From Adiantum capillus-veneris (Eukaryota; Streptophyta; Polypodiopsida; Polypodiales; Pteridaceae), in assembly GCA_014529385.2 (NCBI GenBank), contig CM043950.1:66670935-66734934 (forward strand): a stretch of DNA of 64,000 nucleotides. Direction: 5' to 3'. Made by a program: the position numbers and the translations under genes. Below are positions 11,390-22,862 of this stretch, piece after piece (the stretch's first letter is position 1; every line of letters starts with the position of its first letter). Below the pieces are notes generated by a model. It saw only the letters and a program-made list of their open reading frames with translations. It made no database searches and was not told the DNA's origin.

Positions 11390-12640
11390 AATATTTTTGC
11401 AAATAACATATGCCGCTCAAAAAAGAGCTATTGTACATGCATACATCCTCAAGCATCCGTAGTTACAAAGCGTTTGAGAGAAGAGTTTGAGAAGAAGGGT
11501 GGAAAGAGACACCAAGTAGACAGGTTTGTTATGAATGCATACCAAGAGCAGACAAAGTTGAAGTCCAATCATGTCAATCATCTGGTAATGCTAATGAGCA
11601 CTATAGAACAACATGCTCAAGGAGATGCAATGCCTAACAATGTTTCTTCTAAGCACAACTGCGAGGTTAGGCGCGGGTAAATGCAACAAAGATCTTTGCA
11701 CCAAACATTTGGAACTCATATGTTAGAAGAGGCACATCTTACGCTTGCAAAAGCAATTTTCTTCATTAAAATTATGCTAGTCATGGTTGACAGCCATCAT
11801 TGGAAACATGCATGGAAGAAAATCAATGAGTACGGTCTAGGATTCTCAACCCCTTATATCACATGATGTGGAATGATCTCTTGGACAAACGTTACGTCAA
11901 TGTCAAAGAGTATGTTTCCAAAATCATTCTTAGCTATATATCGCTCTAAGGATACACAATTGTCAGTGATGGTTGGTCTAATGCTCAAAGAAGGCCATTG
12001 ATTAATGTTATATTAGTGTCTCCAAGAAAAGAGACGTTCATAAAAGCTATTGACAATTCCGGTGCCATTAACAGTGGTTCTTATATTACTCGTGTGTTGA
12101 CCATTGTAATCAAAGAAATAGGTATTAAACATGTCATTCAAGTAGTAATGGACGATGCATAGAATTGTAAAACTATTGGTAATATAATAAAAAGATGATT
12201 TTCAAACATTTATGCCAATGGTTACAGTACACACAATTTAAACTTGGTAGTGATATGCTAGTGAAGAAACCACATGGTTTTCCAAAATAATCAATGTCAC
12301 GCATTAATTTGTAAAGTTTATCTTGAAACGGCAAAGAGTGCTAGATATATACACGATGTGCATGTCAGTTATGTTGAAATTGCCGATTGACACTCAATTT
12401 TGCACATAGTAATACACATTGGAGTCTATCCTATGTCATAAGTGCTCTATAATTGACAAGTTTGGTTGTACATTGTTTGACAAATGGTAGCTTGATTACT
12501 CTGAACAAGTGAAAGAGAAGGTTACAAGTTTGTGAGAATCCATAAACATGCCTACTTGGTGGAAGAGTGTAATGGATGCATACCACGTTGGTGCAGCTAA
12601 AGTTGGTTGGTGCTACCAAGTATGCAAGGCAAGGCTATTT
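11390..12640 (+). pseudogene. DUF659/hAT-type transposase fossil
   Basis: The order of motifs matches plant DUF659-containing hAT-like transposases. A basic N-terminal part is at about 11450-11680. It is followed by LTLAKAIFFIKI and WKKINEYGLGFSTPYI (about 11735-11862). Near 11950-12200 come SDGWSNAQRRPLINVILVS and a VIQVVMDDA segment, where the expected TDNA/SNC-like word is broken by TAG at 12160-12162. A trace of the following His-Asn-Leu segment (STHNLNL) is near 12225. Frameshifts and many stops break the frame, and the C-terminal dimerisation region is barely visible. No terminal inverted repeats or target duplication were found. hAT transposases cut and paste DNA in the nucleus; this copy cannot. 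Confidence 0.65.
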
Positions 12641-12944
12641 TTGCTTATAGGTACATGCTAAAGTAGCAAAGCAGATATGAAAATCAAGGGCAAGCAGAAA
12701 GTAGCAAATGTGTATGCTTTATGTGGTTTTTTGGGCCAAAGTACTCTATTAGGGTGCCTATCGATGGTGATTGGTCAAATAGTGCAAAGTGTAAAAATGG
12801 AAATATCTAAGGTAGCTCTCAAAGTGTTCTCCAGCCAGACGGCTCCCCAATCAGAGCTACGGAGTGCAAGTTATGGCAGTTTTAAAGTGAGAGCGGTTTG
12901 AAGATCCCCGTCGGATTGGACAGTTGTAGATAGATTGTTAGAAG

Positions 12945-13258
12945 GGTTTGAATGAGTGGACCTGAAGTGCTCAATTTACGGTGCATGTTGGTCTTTTTAG
13001 ATCGACAATCGGAGTTCAAACGGTCAAGTTATGAGCAGTTAAAGTTTTGCCAAGGACTACTTCTTTGCCAATTTGTTCGCCTCGGTAAGTGTGCCATCAT
13101 GGATTTTTTGAAGCTTTCTACGGTTTTTCAGAGGTGATGTGCAGCATGTGAAGCCCACCAAAAGTGATGGTGCATCCATCGAAGTTGTGGATATCAAGTT
13201 ACTCTCCGTCGAATTCAGTGTATAACCGCAGTGACGTGGTAGCAGATGGTTTTTTGCC
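12945..13258 (+). repeat. Dispersed repeat, copy 1 (probably an LTR fragment)
   Basis: About 310 bp shared with 21586-21885, beginning 'gggtttgaatgagtggacct' here and including 'ggtgcatgttggtc', 'gatcgacaatcggagttcaa', 'gtgcagcatgtgaagccc', 'ggtgcatccatc' and 'gtggatatcaagttactct'. The two copies flank the gypsy remnant C and the copia B inserted in it. They may therefore be pieces of C's two LTRs. That assignment is inference. Confidence 0.65.
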
Positions 13259-14212
13259 ATTTTGTAGCGCATTGTTCGAGGGCACGAGAGATCCAAATTG
13301 TGGCAAGGTTTGAGAGGCTTGAAGTTAGTAACATGAGCTTCTAGTAGGGCCTGACATCATGAGCATCAGGCTTGGGAGTAGAGAGTTATGCCCCTTCAAG
13401 TGGCCAAGAAAAGAAGATATTTTTTAGAAGTTTTGTGGTGGTTCTTCAAACCCTTGGGGAGGCTCAATAGGTGTGAGGATGCCATGTGGTAGGAAGGTTT
13501 AACCCACATGCACTAAAGGGTGCCAGGGATCTCACAATAATTATACAATGTGAGGTCCTCCCATAAGGCATCCAAGGAAGGAGGGAGACAAAGCTCCCTT
13601 GGGCCATGGCTATGGCATCCTTGTCTCTCGTAGGCATGAGTGATGTACATGGTGCTATTGGTCAGCATCTTTGGTGCACGTGGTGGTCGTGGACCATGTT
13701 GGTGTGGTAGGTGATGCCCATAAGGGCATGTTCACATGAGTTTGGCACCCACGAGCCCCCCCCCCTTTTAATTGAGGGTATGTTCCTTTGCTTGGGGCCC
13801 CCCAGGGACTGGGCGCCATTGCTATACATAGGAGGCCTCTCCCACATGGAATGGGGATCAAAAAAATTTGATTACATAGAAGGGCCCCAATTTGAGGGAG
13901 ATTGGTTGGAGTTCTACAGAGGAGGAGAAAAAAAAAGAACGCCTTGTACACCTTTTACCTTGAAATCAAGCTCTTATTGCACTTTTGCTTCCAATTTCCC
14001 CAACCCCTTCTCTTCTCAACCATTCCCACTCTTTGGTGTCAGTGCTGACGTGCATGTGTGTTCCCCTGAGCCGTGTTTGGTGTGGTGCAAAGAGGGAGAA
14101 AGAGAGAAGTGTTGTGGGTCAGTGGTGTGTGTAATTGTGGGTCAGTTGATTCTCAGAGGAGTGTGTGCATTTGTTGGTGTGTTGTGGAAGGTGTACACTA
14201 CTGTAGACCTTG
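13259..14212. other. Unassigned flank between the dispersed repeat and element B
   Basis: No convincing gene. Contains a run of C near 13748-13757 and a GC-rich patch around 13725-13860. The sequence continues across element B into 19752, so it is probably the 5' LTR/leader side of the gypsy remnant C. The open frame at 13711-14295 runs into the B LTR and has no recognisable domain. Confidence 0.35.
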
Positions 14213-14404
14213 TGAAGGAGTACGAGCGGAAGTGCGACGCGAGAGAGAGTGCGAGAAGAAGAGCACGACGATATGGTGAACTCCCTCTACTGTAATGTGT
14301 AGAGCATAGTGAGTTCTTATTAGGTTTTTACAAAAGAATATGTGTACATACCTGGCGGCCCGCCCACTTACCTGGGCGACCACATTGGGCTTTATACCCC
14401 AACA
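14213..14404 (-). repeat. 3' LTR of element B
   Basis: 192 bp. On the element strand it begins TGTTGGGGTATAAAGCCC and ends CGTACTCCTTCA. TATAAAG close to its start is a possible promoter. Confidence 0.93.
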
Positions 14405-14532
14405 ACCTCCCACTTAAAGTCCAATGTGGTACTTTAAGTGTGAGAGAAGCTACTATACAAGCTAATATACAAGAGATGTAGAGAAGTGATGTACTACCCT
14501 ACACCTAATTGCTTGCGAAAATGCGCAAAGCT

Positions 14533-17265
14533 CTATGAGGGAAGTCCTTTTGTAAGTAGATCAGCAGGATTTTCTGTGGTGTGAACTTTGAAGAGCTGAA
14601 GTTGCTTATCCTCGAGCATTTCCCTGATGAAATGATACTTCACATCCACATGCTTTGTCTTTGAGTGATAAACTGGATTGCGAGCCAATTGTATAGCACT
14701 TTGACTATCACAATATAACACAGGCATCTCTTCTTTGATTCCCCAATCTGTTACTAGTCGATTAAGCCAAATTGATTCTTTGCATGCCTCTAATGCTGCA
14801 ACATATTCAGCCTTTGTAGTAGACTCAGTAACACAATCTTGTAATCTAGAACGCCATGATACTGCTCCACCAGCCAATGTAAAGACATACCCTGACGTAG
14901 ACCTTCGGTTGTCTAAGTCACCTGCATAATCTGAGTCTGTAAAACCCTTTACACTTAGCTCCTGACTCCCATAGCATATACGCATACTCTTCGTAGCTTT
15001 CAGGTATCTCAATATTCCTTTCACTGCCTCCCAATGTTTCTTGCCTGGGTTTGACATGTATCGACTTACTACTCCCACTGCAAATGCAATGTCTGGGCGA
15101 GTAGCAATCATTGCATACATCAAACTACCCATTGCAGACGCATATGGAATCTTATCCATTTCAGCCCGTTCTTCCTCAGACACAGGACAATCTTGTTTGC
15201 TAAGTTTCACATATGGTGGCAATGGAACACTCAATGCCTTTCCCTTCTCTATATTGAAACGTTGCAAAACCTTGTCAATATACTCTGTTTGAGATAACCA
15301 AATCAACTTCTTTGATCTTTCTCTCTCAATGCGCATACCAAGTATATGACTTGCCTCACCCATGTCTTTCATGTCAAACGATTTTGCCATCTTTGACTTC
15401 AAAGCTGAAATTTCTTCCAAGTGCTTGCCAACAATCAACATGTCATCCACATACAAAATAAGGATCAGCCAACTGCCATCCTTAGCCTTCTTTGTATATA
15501 GACAGTGATCGAACTCACTACGTTTGTAGCCTTGAGAAAGCATAAACTTGTGGAATTTATGGTACCATGCCCTCGGTGATTGTTTTAAGCCATAAAGACT
15601 CTTTAACAACTGGCATACCCAATCTTCCTTGCCTTTCTCAACAAACCCTTCTGGCTGCTGCATGTAAATTTCCACATCTAAATCACCATGCAAGAACGCT
15701 GTCTTGACATCCATTTGGTGCAGCACCAAATCTAATATGGCAACCAATGCAAGAAAGCATCTCAATGTAGTCATTTTGACCACCGGAGAGAAGACTTCAT
15801 CAAAGTCAATGCCTTGTTCTTGCTTAAAGCCCTTGGCAACAAGCCTTGCTTTGTACTTTGGCTGACTATCATGAGCGGTGATCTTATACCTGTAAACCCA
15901 TTTACAAGGTAGAGCCTTTTTGCCCCGTGGTAATTTAACTAGCTTCCATGTCTGGTTTTTATGCAGAGCTGTCATCTCTGACTGCATGGCCAATTGCCAA
16001 TTCCCGGAGTCCTTCATTTGCATTGCTTCCTTGTAACATGAAGGCTCACTGCAATCAGTCAACATGACATAGTTCATAGATGGAACAAACCTATCAGGAG
16101 GTCGCATGACACGTCCAGATCTACGCACAATAGGTGGCTCAGGCTCAGCCACAACCTGTGGTTCCAATGTATCCTGTCCTTGCTCCTCTTGAGCCCTGAC
16201 ATTTTGTCTTGCACGTGCAGGTCCATCTTCTTGGAAGACAACTCTTCTAATCTCCTCAACCCTCTCTGGTTTAGAATGATATTTGGATTCATTAAAGTGA
16301 ACATCATTGCTGCGGACAACCTTTCTGGATTCGGGATCCCAAAGTCTGTACCCCATCTCACGAGAATTACCATAGCCTAGAAAGATGCACTTTCTACTCT
16401 TTGGCTCAAGTTTGTTCCTAAATTCCTTTTGAACGTGAGTATATGCCTCACAGCCAAAGACTCTGAGATGCTTGTATGAGGGCACCTTGCCTGACCATAC
16501 CATCTCTGGCACTGAATCCTTCTGCAAAACCTTGCTAGGAGATCTATTTACAAGATGAACAGTTGTTGATACAGCTTCAGCCCAAAACCCATTTGGCAGT
16601 TGTGCATTAGACAACATACTTCTGACCTTCTCTTGTATGGTCCTATTCATCCTCTCAGCAACACCATTTTGAGGAGGATTGTAAGGAGCAGTAAGTTCAC
16701 GTTTTATACCTTTTGACTCACAAAAGTCCTGAAAGGCCTTTGAAACATACTCTCCACCATTGTCAGTGCGTAAGCATTTAAGCTTCTTGCCACTCTGATT
16801 CTCGACAAGGTTCACAAACGTTTTGAAAACACTAAACACTTCATCCTTGTGCTTGAGAAAGTAAACCCATACTTTCCTCGAGTAATCATCTATAAATGTC
16901 ATAAAGTAAGAAGCTCCCCCTAGAGATAGGTTAGGCATAGGTCCACACAAATCACTATGAACAAGTGCCAATTGTGTATCTCTTCTACTGCTTCTATGCT
17001 TATGTGGCTGCTGTGTTTGCTTACCATACAGACAATGTTCACAAAATTCAAAATCATTAAATGAAAAGCCAGGCAAATAACCAGAACGAGACAAGATTTC
17101 CATTCCCTTCTTGGACATATGTCCTAACCGGCTATGCCACAAAGAAACGTTCGGCTGCTCGGTTACATTGATTACATTTTTAGAGACATTTGATACATAA
17201 ATCATGTAAAGTCCTCCAGACTTTACTCCATTGCTACTGTCATAGAACCCTTGGATATCTTCCAC
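14533..17265 (-). pseudogene. Copia pol of element B: integrase, RT, RNase H
   Basis: A long open frame of about 900 codons. The first residues belong to an out-of-frame start; real homology begins at GVKSGGLYMIYVSNVSKN near 17230. GAG-pre-integrase (LWHSRLGHMSKKG) is at about 17100-17150. The integrase core follows at about 17000-16560, with HSDLCGP, DNGGEY and PPQNGVAERMNRT keeping the D, D, E residues. RT is at about 15980-15240 with YVDD near 15440. RNase H is at about 14970-14580, with TDSDYAGD, STTKAEY and YCDSQSA. The frame ends in TAG at LPS, while the family-like tail (SFAHFRKQLG) continues beyond in the same frame. These enzymes copy the RNA into DNA and insert it. Upstream the gag-protease frame is separated by a 1-base deletion. 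Confidence 0.93.
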
Positions 17266-18473
17266 ATGTTCTGTCCAAAAGTGGTGATGTAGCCAGCATC
17301 ATCAAGTAAACCTGTGCTGATCAAGCTCTTTGTAATTGCGGGAACATGTCTCACATTCTTCAGCGTGAAAGAAGAGCCATTCTGAAACTTCAATTGAACA
17401 TCTCCAACACCTAAGATCTCACATGTCTGCCCATTGCCTAGCCAAACATGATCTTTAGTGGTCACATAAGAGGTAAACCACTCCTTGTTTGGAGACACAT
17501 GAAGTGATGCCCCTAAGTCTATAATCCAGTCACTCAGTGCATTTCCATCAGATGCTGTAAGAAGAGCTGAGTCCATTGTATTCTTCAAGAAGTAGATGTC
17601 TCCTGACACTAGACTGTCATCCTCTGCAATAGTGTTTGTCACATTTATTTCTTGAATCTTCACTGAGGACTTGTTCTTCTCACCATGGTCTTCAGCTTTC
17701 TCTTTGCCTTTTTCTGCTTTCCATTCTCTGCAGTCTCTTTTCATGTGACCCTTCTTGCCACAATGGTAGCATTCTATGTCACTCTTGCCTTTAGCACTGC
17801 GGGACTTGCTACGAGACTGATTCCTCTTTCCACCTTTGTACTTTTCTTTGGTCCTTCCCCTGACAACTAAGGCTGTTCCTTTGCCTTTGTCCATTGTCTT
17901 TCTATTGGTTTCTTTAGTAAGCAGACTTCCTTCTACACCTGCTATGTTCAAACCATATGGAGGTGCAGAATTACTCAAAGCTGTGCGAAAAGTGTCCCAA
18001 CTTTTCGGCAATGTGATCAACAGGAACATAGCTCTAACAGGTTCATCAAACTTGACACCTTGAGCTGACAACTGAGTATAGATTGTGTTGAATTCATTCA
18101 GATGATTGGACATAGGTGTCCCTTCTTTCATCTTCAAGTCAACAAGCTTCTTAATCCAGTATACCAGTGAAGCTGCACTCTGCTTCTCATAAAGATCACT
18201 CAGCTTTAACCATGCTTGATAAGCCGACATCTCGTCTGCTACATTGAAGTAAACGCTTTCTGCCAAAGTCAGCATAATGGTAGAAAGTGCCAATTCATCC
18301 ATTTCGCTCCATTCATCTTCGTCCATATCTTCTAGTTTTATCCCCTTGAGCTTTATAGGTTTTATCTGCTTCTTTTGTACCAACACGTGCCAAATCTGCT
18401 TCTTCCACAATGGGAAATTGGTTCCATCCAGCTTCTTGATATTGTAAAGAGCAGTGTCCTGTGATCCAGCCAT
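17223..18473 (-). pseudogene. Copia gag-protease frame of element B
   Basis: 416 codons from ATG at 18473 (MAGSQDTALYNIKKLDGTNF). Gag of UBN2 type comes first. An intact CCHC zinc knuckle, CYHCGKKGHMKRDC, sits near 17730-17775. The protease follows near 17520, where the active-site word reads DLGAS in place of DSGAS, a single C-to-T change. The frame ends after SMTVAME at 17223. Comparison with the pol frame shows that one base has been lost at about 17233-17245; otherwise gag and pol would be one polyprotein. With an altered protease triplet and a frameshift the copy is probably not autonomous. Confidence 0.9.
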
Positions 18474-19545
18474 AGCTACGCTTCACAGTAGTTTACTTTT
18501 CTGGGAAAAATTCGGTAGAGTTTCCCCTGTAAACTGACATCTGAACCAATATCAACCTGTCAAATGAACCGAGAAAGCTTTAGATTCTGCAGAAATTTTG
18601 GCAGAGTCTCCTTTGTAAAATGGCTCTGGTGTACTAAAAACATACCAAAAAACACTATCTCTCTGACACTGTAAGCTGCAGGTAAACCTATCCTACACCT
18701 GTACTGTCTCTCACTGTCCTGTCACTGTCCTATAAGCATAGACTGCGACAATGCCTCAACGGCAGTAAAGCAAAGATGCAATCCCAACTGTCTAACTCAC
18801 AGTCAATACATCCTAGCTGCCTATCTAAGGGTGCTTGAGGGATCGCTCCAAGACCTGTATCACCGAAAGGATCTCAACATTCGAGAATCCCCCAGCTCAA
18901 TAAAACCTCACTCGAGCCTCAACAAAGGCTGCAGTAAATCTGACAGTACATAGACTTCCCACAAAGTCATACATCCACAAATTTCCCACTGTATGCTGTA
19001 ACCGCTGCGGCGGTTGTTTGCTGCGTGACTCACAGCCAGCAAACCCTCAACAGACATACATCATCTCTGACAATACATCCCATGTGGAAGTACCTGCAAT
19101 GTCAGGATGAAATCTGGAATATAAGGCAGCAAACACAAGCTACCTGATGAACTAGTGGATGTCGCCTACAGTCTGTGTGTAGATGCGCCCGTGTCGTATG
19201 TGACACGCCTCCAAGAACTGTGAGCCGTCCTTCGATGTGTAGACAGCCACAAATCAACACTCTGGGAGTGTCGATATCCTCAGCACCTGCAGTCGTAGGC
19301 GGATAACCCCAAATTTGCAAAGTCGGATCTGCACCCGCCGAGACCACGTAGTCAAAAATGGCCTGCGCAGACCTTTGTTTGAAGCCGAACGGTGGCCGAG
19401 ATGACCTCAAAATGAAATTTTGAGAACACCAAGCCCGTCGGGCTGTCCCACAGGATTTGGGGCCGTGTCTTCGCCTGTCGAATTTCACTCCAATATGAGC
19501 TGGTGACTCTAGCCTCCTGCAGTGCTGCCCCGAGCCTCGATCTGA
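18474..19545 (-). other. Long 5' leader of element B with an upstream open frame
   Basis: The PBS-to-gag distance is 1072 bp, far longer than in elements A (about 60 bp) and F (about 500 bp). The leader holds an upstream ATG frame of 128 codons (19488-19102, element strand) rich in Arg and Cys, with no domain I recognise. It may be a non-coding leader, a spliced leader intron or a captured fragment. Confidence 0.5.
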
Positions 19546-19557
19546 GCTCTGATACCA
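19546..19557 (-). other. Primer binding site of element B
   Basis: On the element strand TGGTATCAGAGC, the standard plant copia tRNA-Met PBS, two bases from the LTR end. Confidence 0.9.
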
Positions 19558-19559
19558 GT

Positions 19560-19751
19560 TGAAGGAGTACGAGCGGAAGTGCGATGCGAGAGAGAGTGCG
19601 AGAAGAAGAGCACGACGATATGGTGAACTCGCTCTACTGTAATGTGTAGAGCATAGTGAGTTCTTATTAGGTTTTTACAAAAGAATATGTGTACATACTT
19701 GGCGTCCCGCCCACTTACCTGGGCGACCACATTGGGCTTTATACCCCAACA
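19560..19751 (-). repeat. 5' LTR of element B
   Basis: 192 bp. Compared with the left copy it differs only at four single positions (in the words GCGATGCG, CTCGCTC, TACTTGG and GCGTCCC on the plus strand). Followed on the right by the CCTTG target duplication. Confidence 0.93.
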
Positions 19752-21560
19752 CCTTGCATTGTTGTGAAGAATTTTGAGAGTCCAAATAATTACAATGGCG
19801 CGGTTGCAATTTCACAAGCAAAGAGCAAAAAAATCAAGAAGAAGAACAAGGAAGGTGCATTGGGTATGAAGCGATAGCTCTCAGCCCGCTCCAGAGTCCG
19901 AAGGAAGGAGCCCAAGTGATAATCAAGGAAATTGGGGAGTCACAACCATTCCTCAACATTGGGTACGCCATTTTGGGAAGGCCATGGCTCCTTGCAAAGT
20001 GGAGCTAAGCAGGATTAGGAGAAGGGGATTTTCACATTGCCTGATTGAGAGAATGGCGGGCAAGTGGTGCTTGATTTGAAGACTAGGGAGATCCATATTC
20101 ATCTTGTGTTGGCAAAAGGTGATAAAGGGGATTTGAGAAGGATTTGAGCACCAACTATGAGTACAAGACGGAGTCAACCTATGATTAGGGCTTTACCAAG
20201 AGGAGGAAGAGAGCAACAAGGATCTGTTGAAGTTGGATACAGATTTGTTTGAAGTTACAGTGTATTCCCACAATTCCAATGAAGGTTTGCAAGCTCCAAT
20301 TTGTGGTCTGGATGCGATAGAAATAGAGGGCATGTTGGGTGAAGATCTGACCAAGCAAGAAAGGAGGGGCTATGTGGAGTTGTGTGCATCATATACCAAT
20401 TTTTTGGCCACGGAGTACAAAGACTTGTGGGGAGCTAAAGGGGTGGAGCATTGGATTCTACTCAAAGAGGAATACAAGCCAAGAGCACAAAAGCTACGAA
20501 GAGTGGGAGAGATTCAGAAGGAGGCCTTGTGGCAGGAGATCAACAAGCTACTTGTAGAAAGTATTATATATCCAGTGAAAAAGTTGGAGTGGGTTTCACC
20601 TATTGTCATTACACCAAAAAAAAATGGAAAGTGGAGTGTGTGTGTGTGTGTAGATTATAAGCCATTGAATGCTGCTACAAAGCGGAATCACTACCCCTTG
20701 CTATTTCAAGATGAGATCTTGAACCAGGTGGTAGGGCATGAGAGACATTCAATTATGGATTGTTTTCAGGTTATTTCCAAAGTGGCATTTCTTTGGAGGA
20801 CTAGTTGAAGAACACCTTCATTTTGCCTTGGGGGTGCTTTTCCTACCACAAGATAAATTTTAGTTTGGCGCATACTTATGCGATGTTTCAAGATTGGATG
20901 AACGAGGTGTTTGGGCCATACTTGGGTAAGTTCATTAGAGTTTATGGATGATTTGTGGTGTTATAACTCTAGGGTTGAGCATTTGTCAAAGTTAAACTTG
21001 TACTTTCAAAGGTTGGATGAAGAGGGTGGACAACTAAATCCCAAGAAGTGCAAATTGGCTCAACTGCGGGCTCTTTTATTGGGTCATGTGGTCTCACATA
21101 ATGGGATAGAAGCCGATCCAAAAAAAATGAAGGCTTTAGTTTTTGATGGAAACCCCAACCAATGCGGATTTGGATTCATTTGTGCACAAGCTAAAGTATT
21201 TGTCAAGGTTCTTTTGGATGCTTTCACAATATGTATACCCTCTTCAGAAGTTGAGTCAAGAGGTTCATGGTTTCCAATGGACTAGAGATGCATAGGTGGC
21301 CTTTGACAAGGTAAAGGAGATTCTTTACCAGTTGTCAACGGTTTGTCCTCCTAACAAGGAAGATGAATTCTATGTTGCCATGATGGTAGGTCTGGTTTCC
21401 ATTGGTGTTATGTTGATGCAAAAAGTGGGTAATTGCTACAAGCCAATCTATTTTGACTACCGTGTGATTAGCCCATGAGAAAGGTCCTACGCAAAGATTG
21501 AGCAGTGGGTGATGACCCTGGTGTTTGCATGTCGCAGTTTAAAGTGCACTTGATTATTAG
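19752..21560 (+). pseudogene. Ty3/gypsy pol remnant C (protease end, RT, RNase H)
   Basis: A protease C-terminal word, YAILGRPWLL, is recognisable near 19960-19992. RT follows at about 20500-21140. It shows LLVESIIYPVKKLEWVSPIV, TPKKNGKW, a CVDYKPLNAATKRNHYPL segment, then FMDDLWCYNSR in place of the usual F/Y-x-DD word, and GGQLNPKKCKLAQ..LLGHVVSHNGIEADP. RNase H traces run to about 21560 (YDFYVAMM-like, RSYAKIEQWVMTLVFACR). Stops and frameshifts are scattered. Within the RT the VCVDYK word is expanded to VCVCVDYK by a TGTGTG repeat at 20637-20652. No integrase follows; the sequence goes straight into the dispersed repeat, so about a third of pol is deleted. Confidence 0.85.
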
Positions 21561-21585
21561 TTGCATATGGATGGTCAGAGGGGGT

Positions 21586-21885
21586 TTGAGTGTGTGGACC
21601 TAAAGTGCTTGATTTATGGTGCATGTTGGTCTTTTTTGATCGACAATCGGAGTTCAAATGGTTAAGTTATGAGCGATAGTTAAAAGATTTGCTAAGGGCT
21701 AGTTCTTTCCCAATGTTTTTTCCTTGACAAGTGTTCTATCAAATATATTTTAGAGCTTTCCAAGGTTCCTAGAGGTGGTGTGCAGCATGTGAAGCCCTCT
21801 AGAAGTGACGGTGCATCCATCGGAGTTGTGGATATCAAGTTACTCTCTATCAATAAAGTGATAGCAGATGGTTTTTTTCCGTCTT
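21586..21885 (+). repeat. Dispersed repeat, copy 2 (probably an LTR fragment)
   Basis: Collinear with 12945-13258, with many substitutions and a few indels. Both copies lose similarity at the word 'agcagatggtttttt'. Its place right after the gypsy pol remnant fits the remains of a 3' LTR of C. It could instead be the U3 part of the LTR of remnant D. Confidence 0.6.
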
Positions 21886-21959
21886 GTGTTAGTTGCTCAG
21901 CTAACAAGAGCAAGAGAAAGGGCATCAAAAGGGGTGCCAATCATTTTAAGAGCCAATTG

Positions 21960-22841
21960 AATGTATAAAATCCCTTTGTATCACTAAAAAATCCCACAAA
22001 GTCTAAAGCCATTGTAATACTATTGATTTTGTCAATGAGTCTAAAGGGGTTGAGGGCATCCAAATTTGTAATCGTATGCAGTTCTAAGCCTTATATTGAG
22101 CCGAAATAGCTAGAAATCCGTTCTTTGAACCTTGGCTAAGGTATAAAAGCCAACCTTTGTAATAAAAACCTAAGTTTTGGATAATGAAAGTAAGTGTTTG
22201 TTGCAGAAGCTCAACGTGCGTCTACTATTTTCTTTGAATCTTCGTGTCTCTCTCGTACGGTGCGGCATTGCTATTCCAAGCAATGCGTTCACAGGTGAAA
22301 GCTCTTCCATTAACGTAAGTTTCTCGCGATGAAAGTGTGATAACACTGTACAATCTACAAGTTGATTTTGCTCCCTATGCACGATACACGCACCGGAACT
22401 GGTTTCTAACCTTAAGAATAGGTAGAGCACGCCTAGAGGAAGCTATAGAGTGCTTCAAAGTTTGAAAGTGACTAACCTAAAATAGGTTATTTATCTTATG
22501 TGCAATTTTGTCCAGTGTCAAAAATGACATTTGAGTACACGGGTGTGTCAAGGATACTTTGCTCATGCTTGGCATAAAGTTTTGTTGCATTTGGAGACTC
22601 GGTAGTTATACTAAATCATCAAAACAAGCTTGTGGTAAAGACAATATCTTATGATGTCTGACACACATTTGAGACTGAGATAGGTAGGAACGGTTTAGAC
22701 TTGGGTATTCCAAGAGATTAGTTATCTCTTGTAGCCTCCATGCACTAGTTGGGTCAGGTACGCCCCACGGATTGACAATTTTTATGTCTATGGTTCTCGC
22801 TTTGCTAGCATTGATATGGTGGGCTTGGCAGTCGGCCGACA
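21960..22841 (+). repeat. LTR-like segment of gypsy remnant D (left boundary uncertain)
   Basis: Ends in GACA immediately before a PBS. Contains TATAAAA at 22142-22148 and a poly(A)-signal-like AATAAAAACC at 22161-22170, in the order expected for U3-R. The left edge cannot be fixed because no second LTR is in the window. Confidence 0.45.
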
Positions 22842-22844
22842 TTT

Positions 22845-22862
22845 TGGCGCCGTTGTCGGGGA
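22845..22862 (+). other. Primer binding site, tRNA-Asp type, of gypsy remnant D
   Basis: TGGCGCCGTTGTCGGGGA differs at one base from TGGCGCCGTTGCCGGGGA, the PBS commonly found in plant Athila/Tat-type gypsy elements. It lies three bases after the LTR-like CA end. Confidence 0.7.

Larger units (their letters stand above)
14213..19751 (-). mobile_element. Ty1/copia LTR retrotransposon B (minus strand), nearly intact
   Basis: A 5539-bp element on the minus strand. LTRs of 192 bp lie at 14213-14404 and 19560-19751 and differ at 4 of 192 positions. The target duplication CCTTG is at 14208-14212 and 19752-19756. The PBS is at 19546-19557, and a polypurine tract (plus-strand complement CCTCCCACTT) lies next to 14405. 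The coding region has one frameshift, one active-site substitution in protease and a slightly early C-terminal stop. It interrupts an older gypsy remnant. Confidence 0.95.

Noticed and set aside
13711-14295. 194-codon frame before element B
   Set aside because: It runs across the B LTR boundary and has no domain; probably chance in GC-rich sequence.
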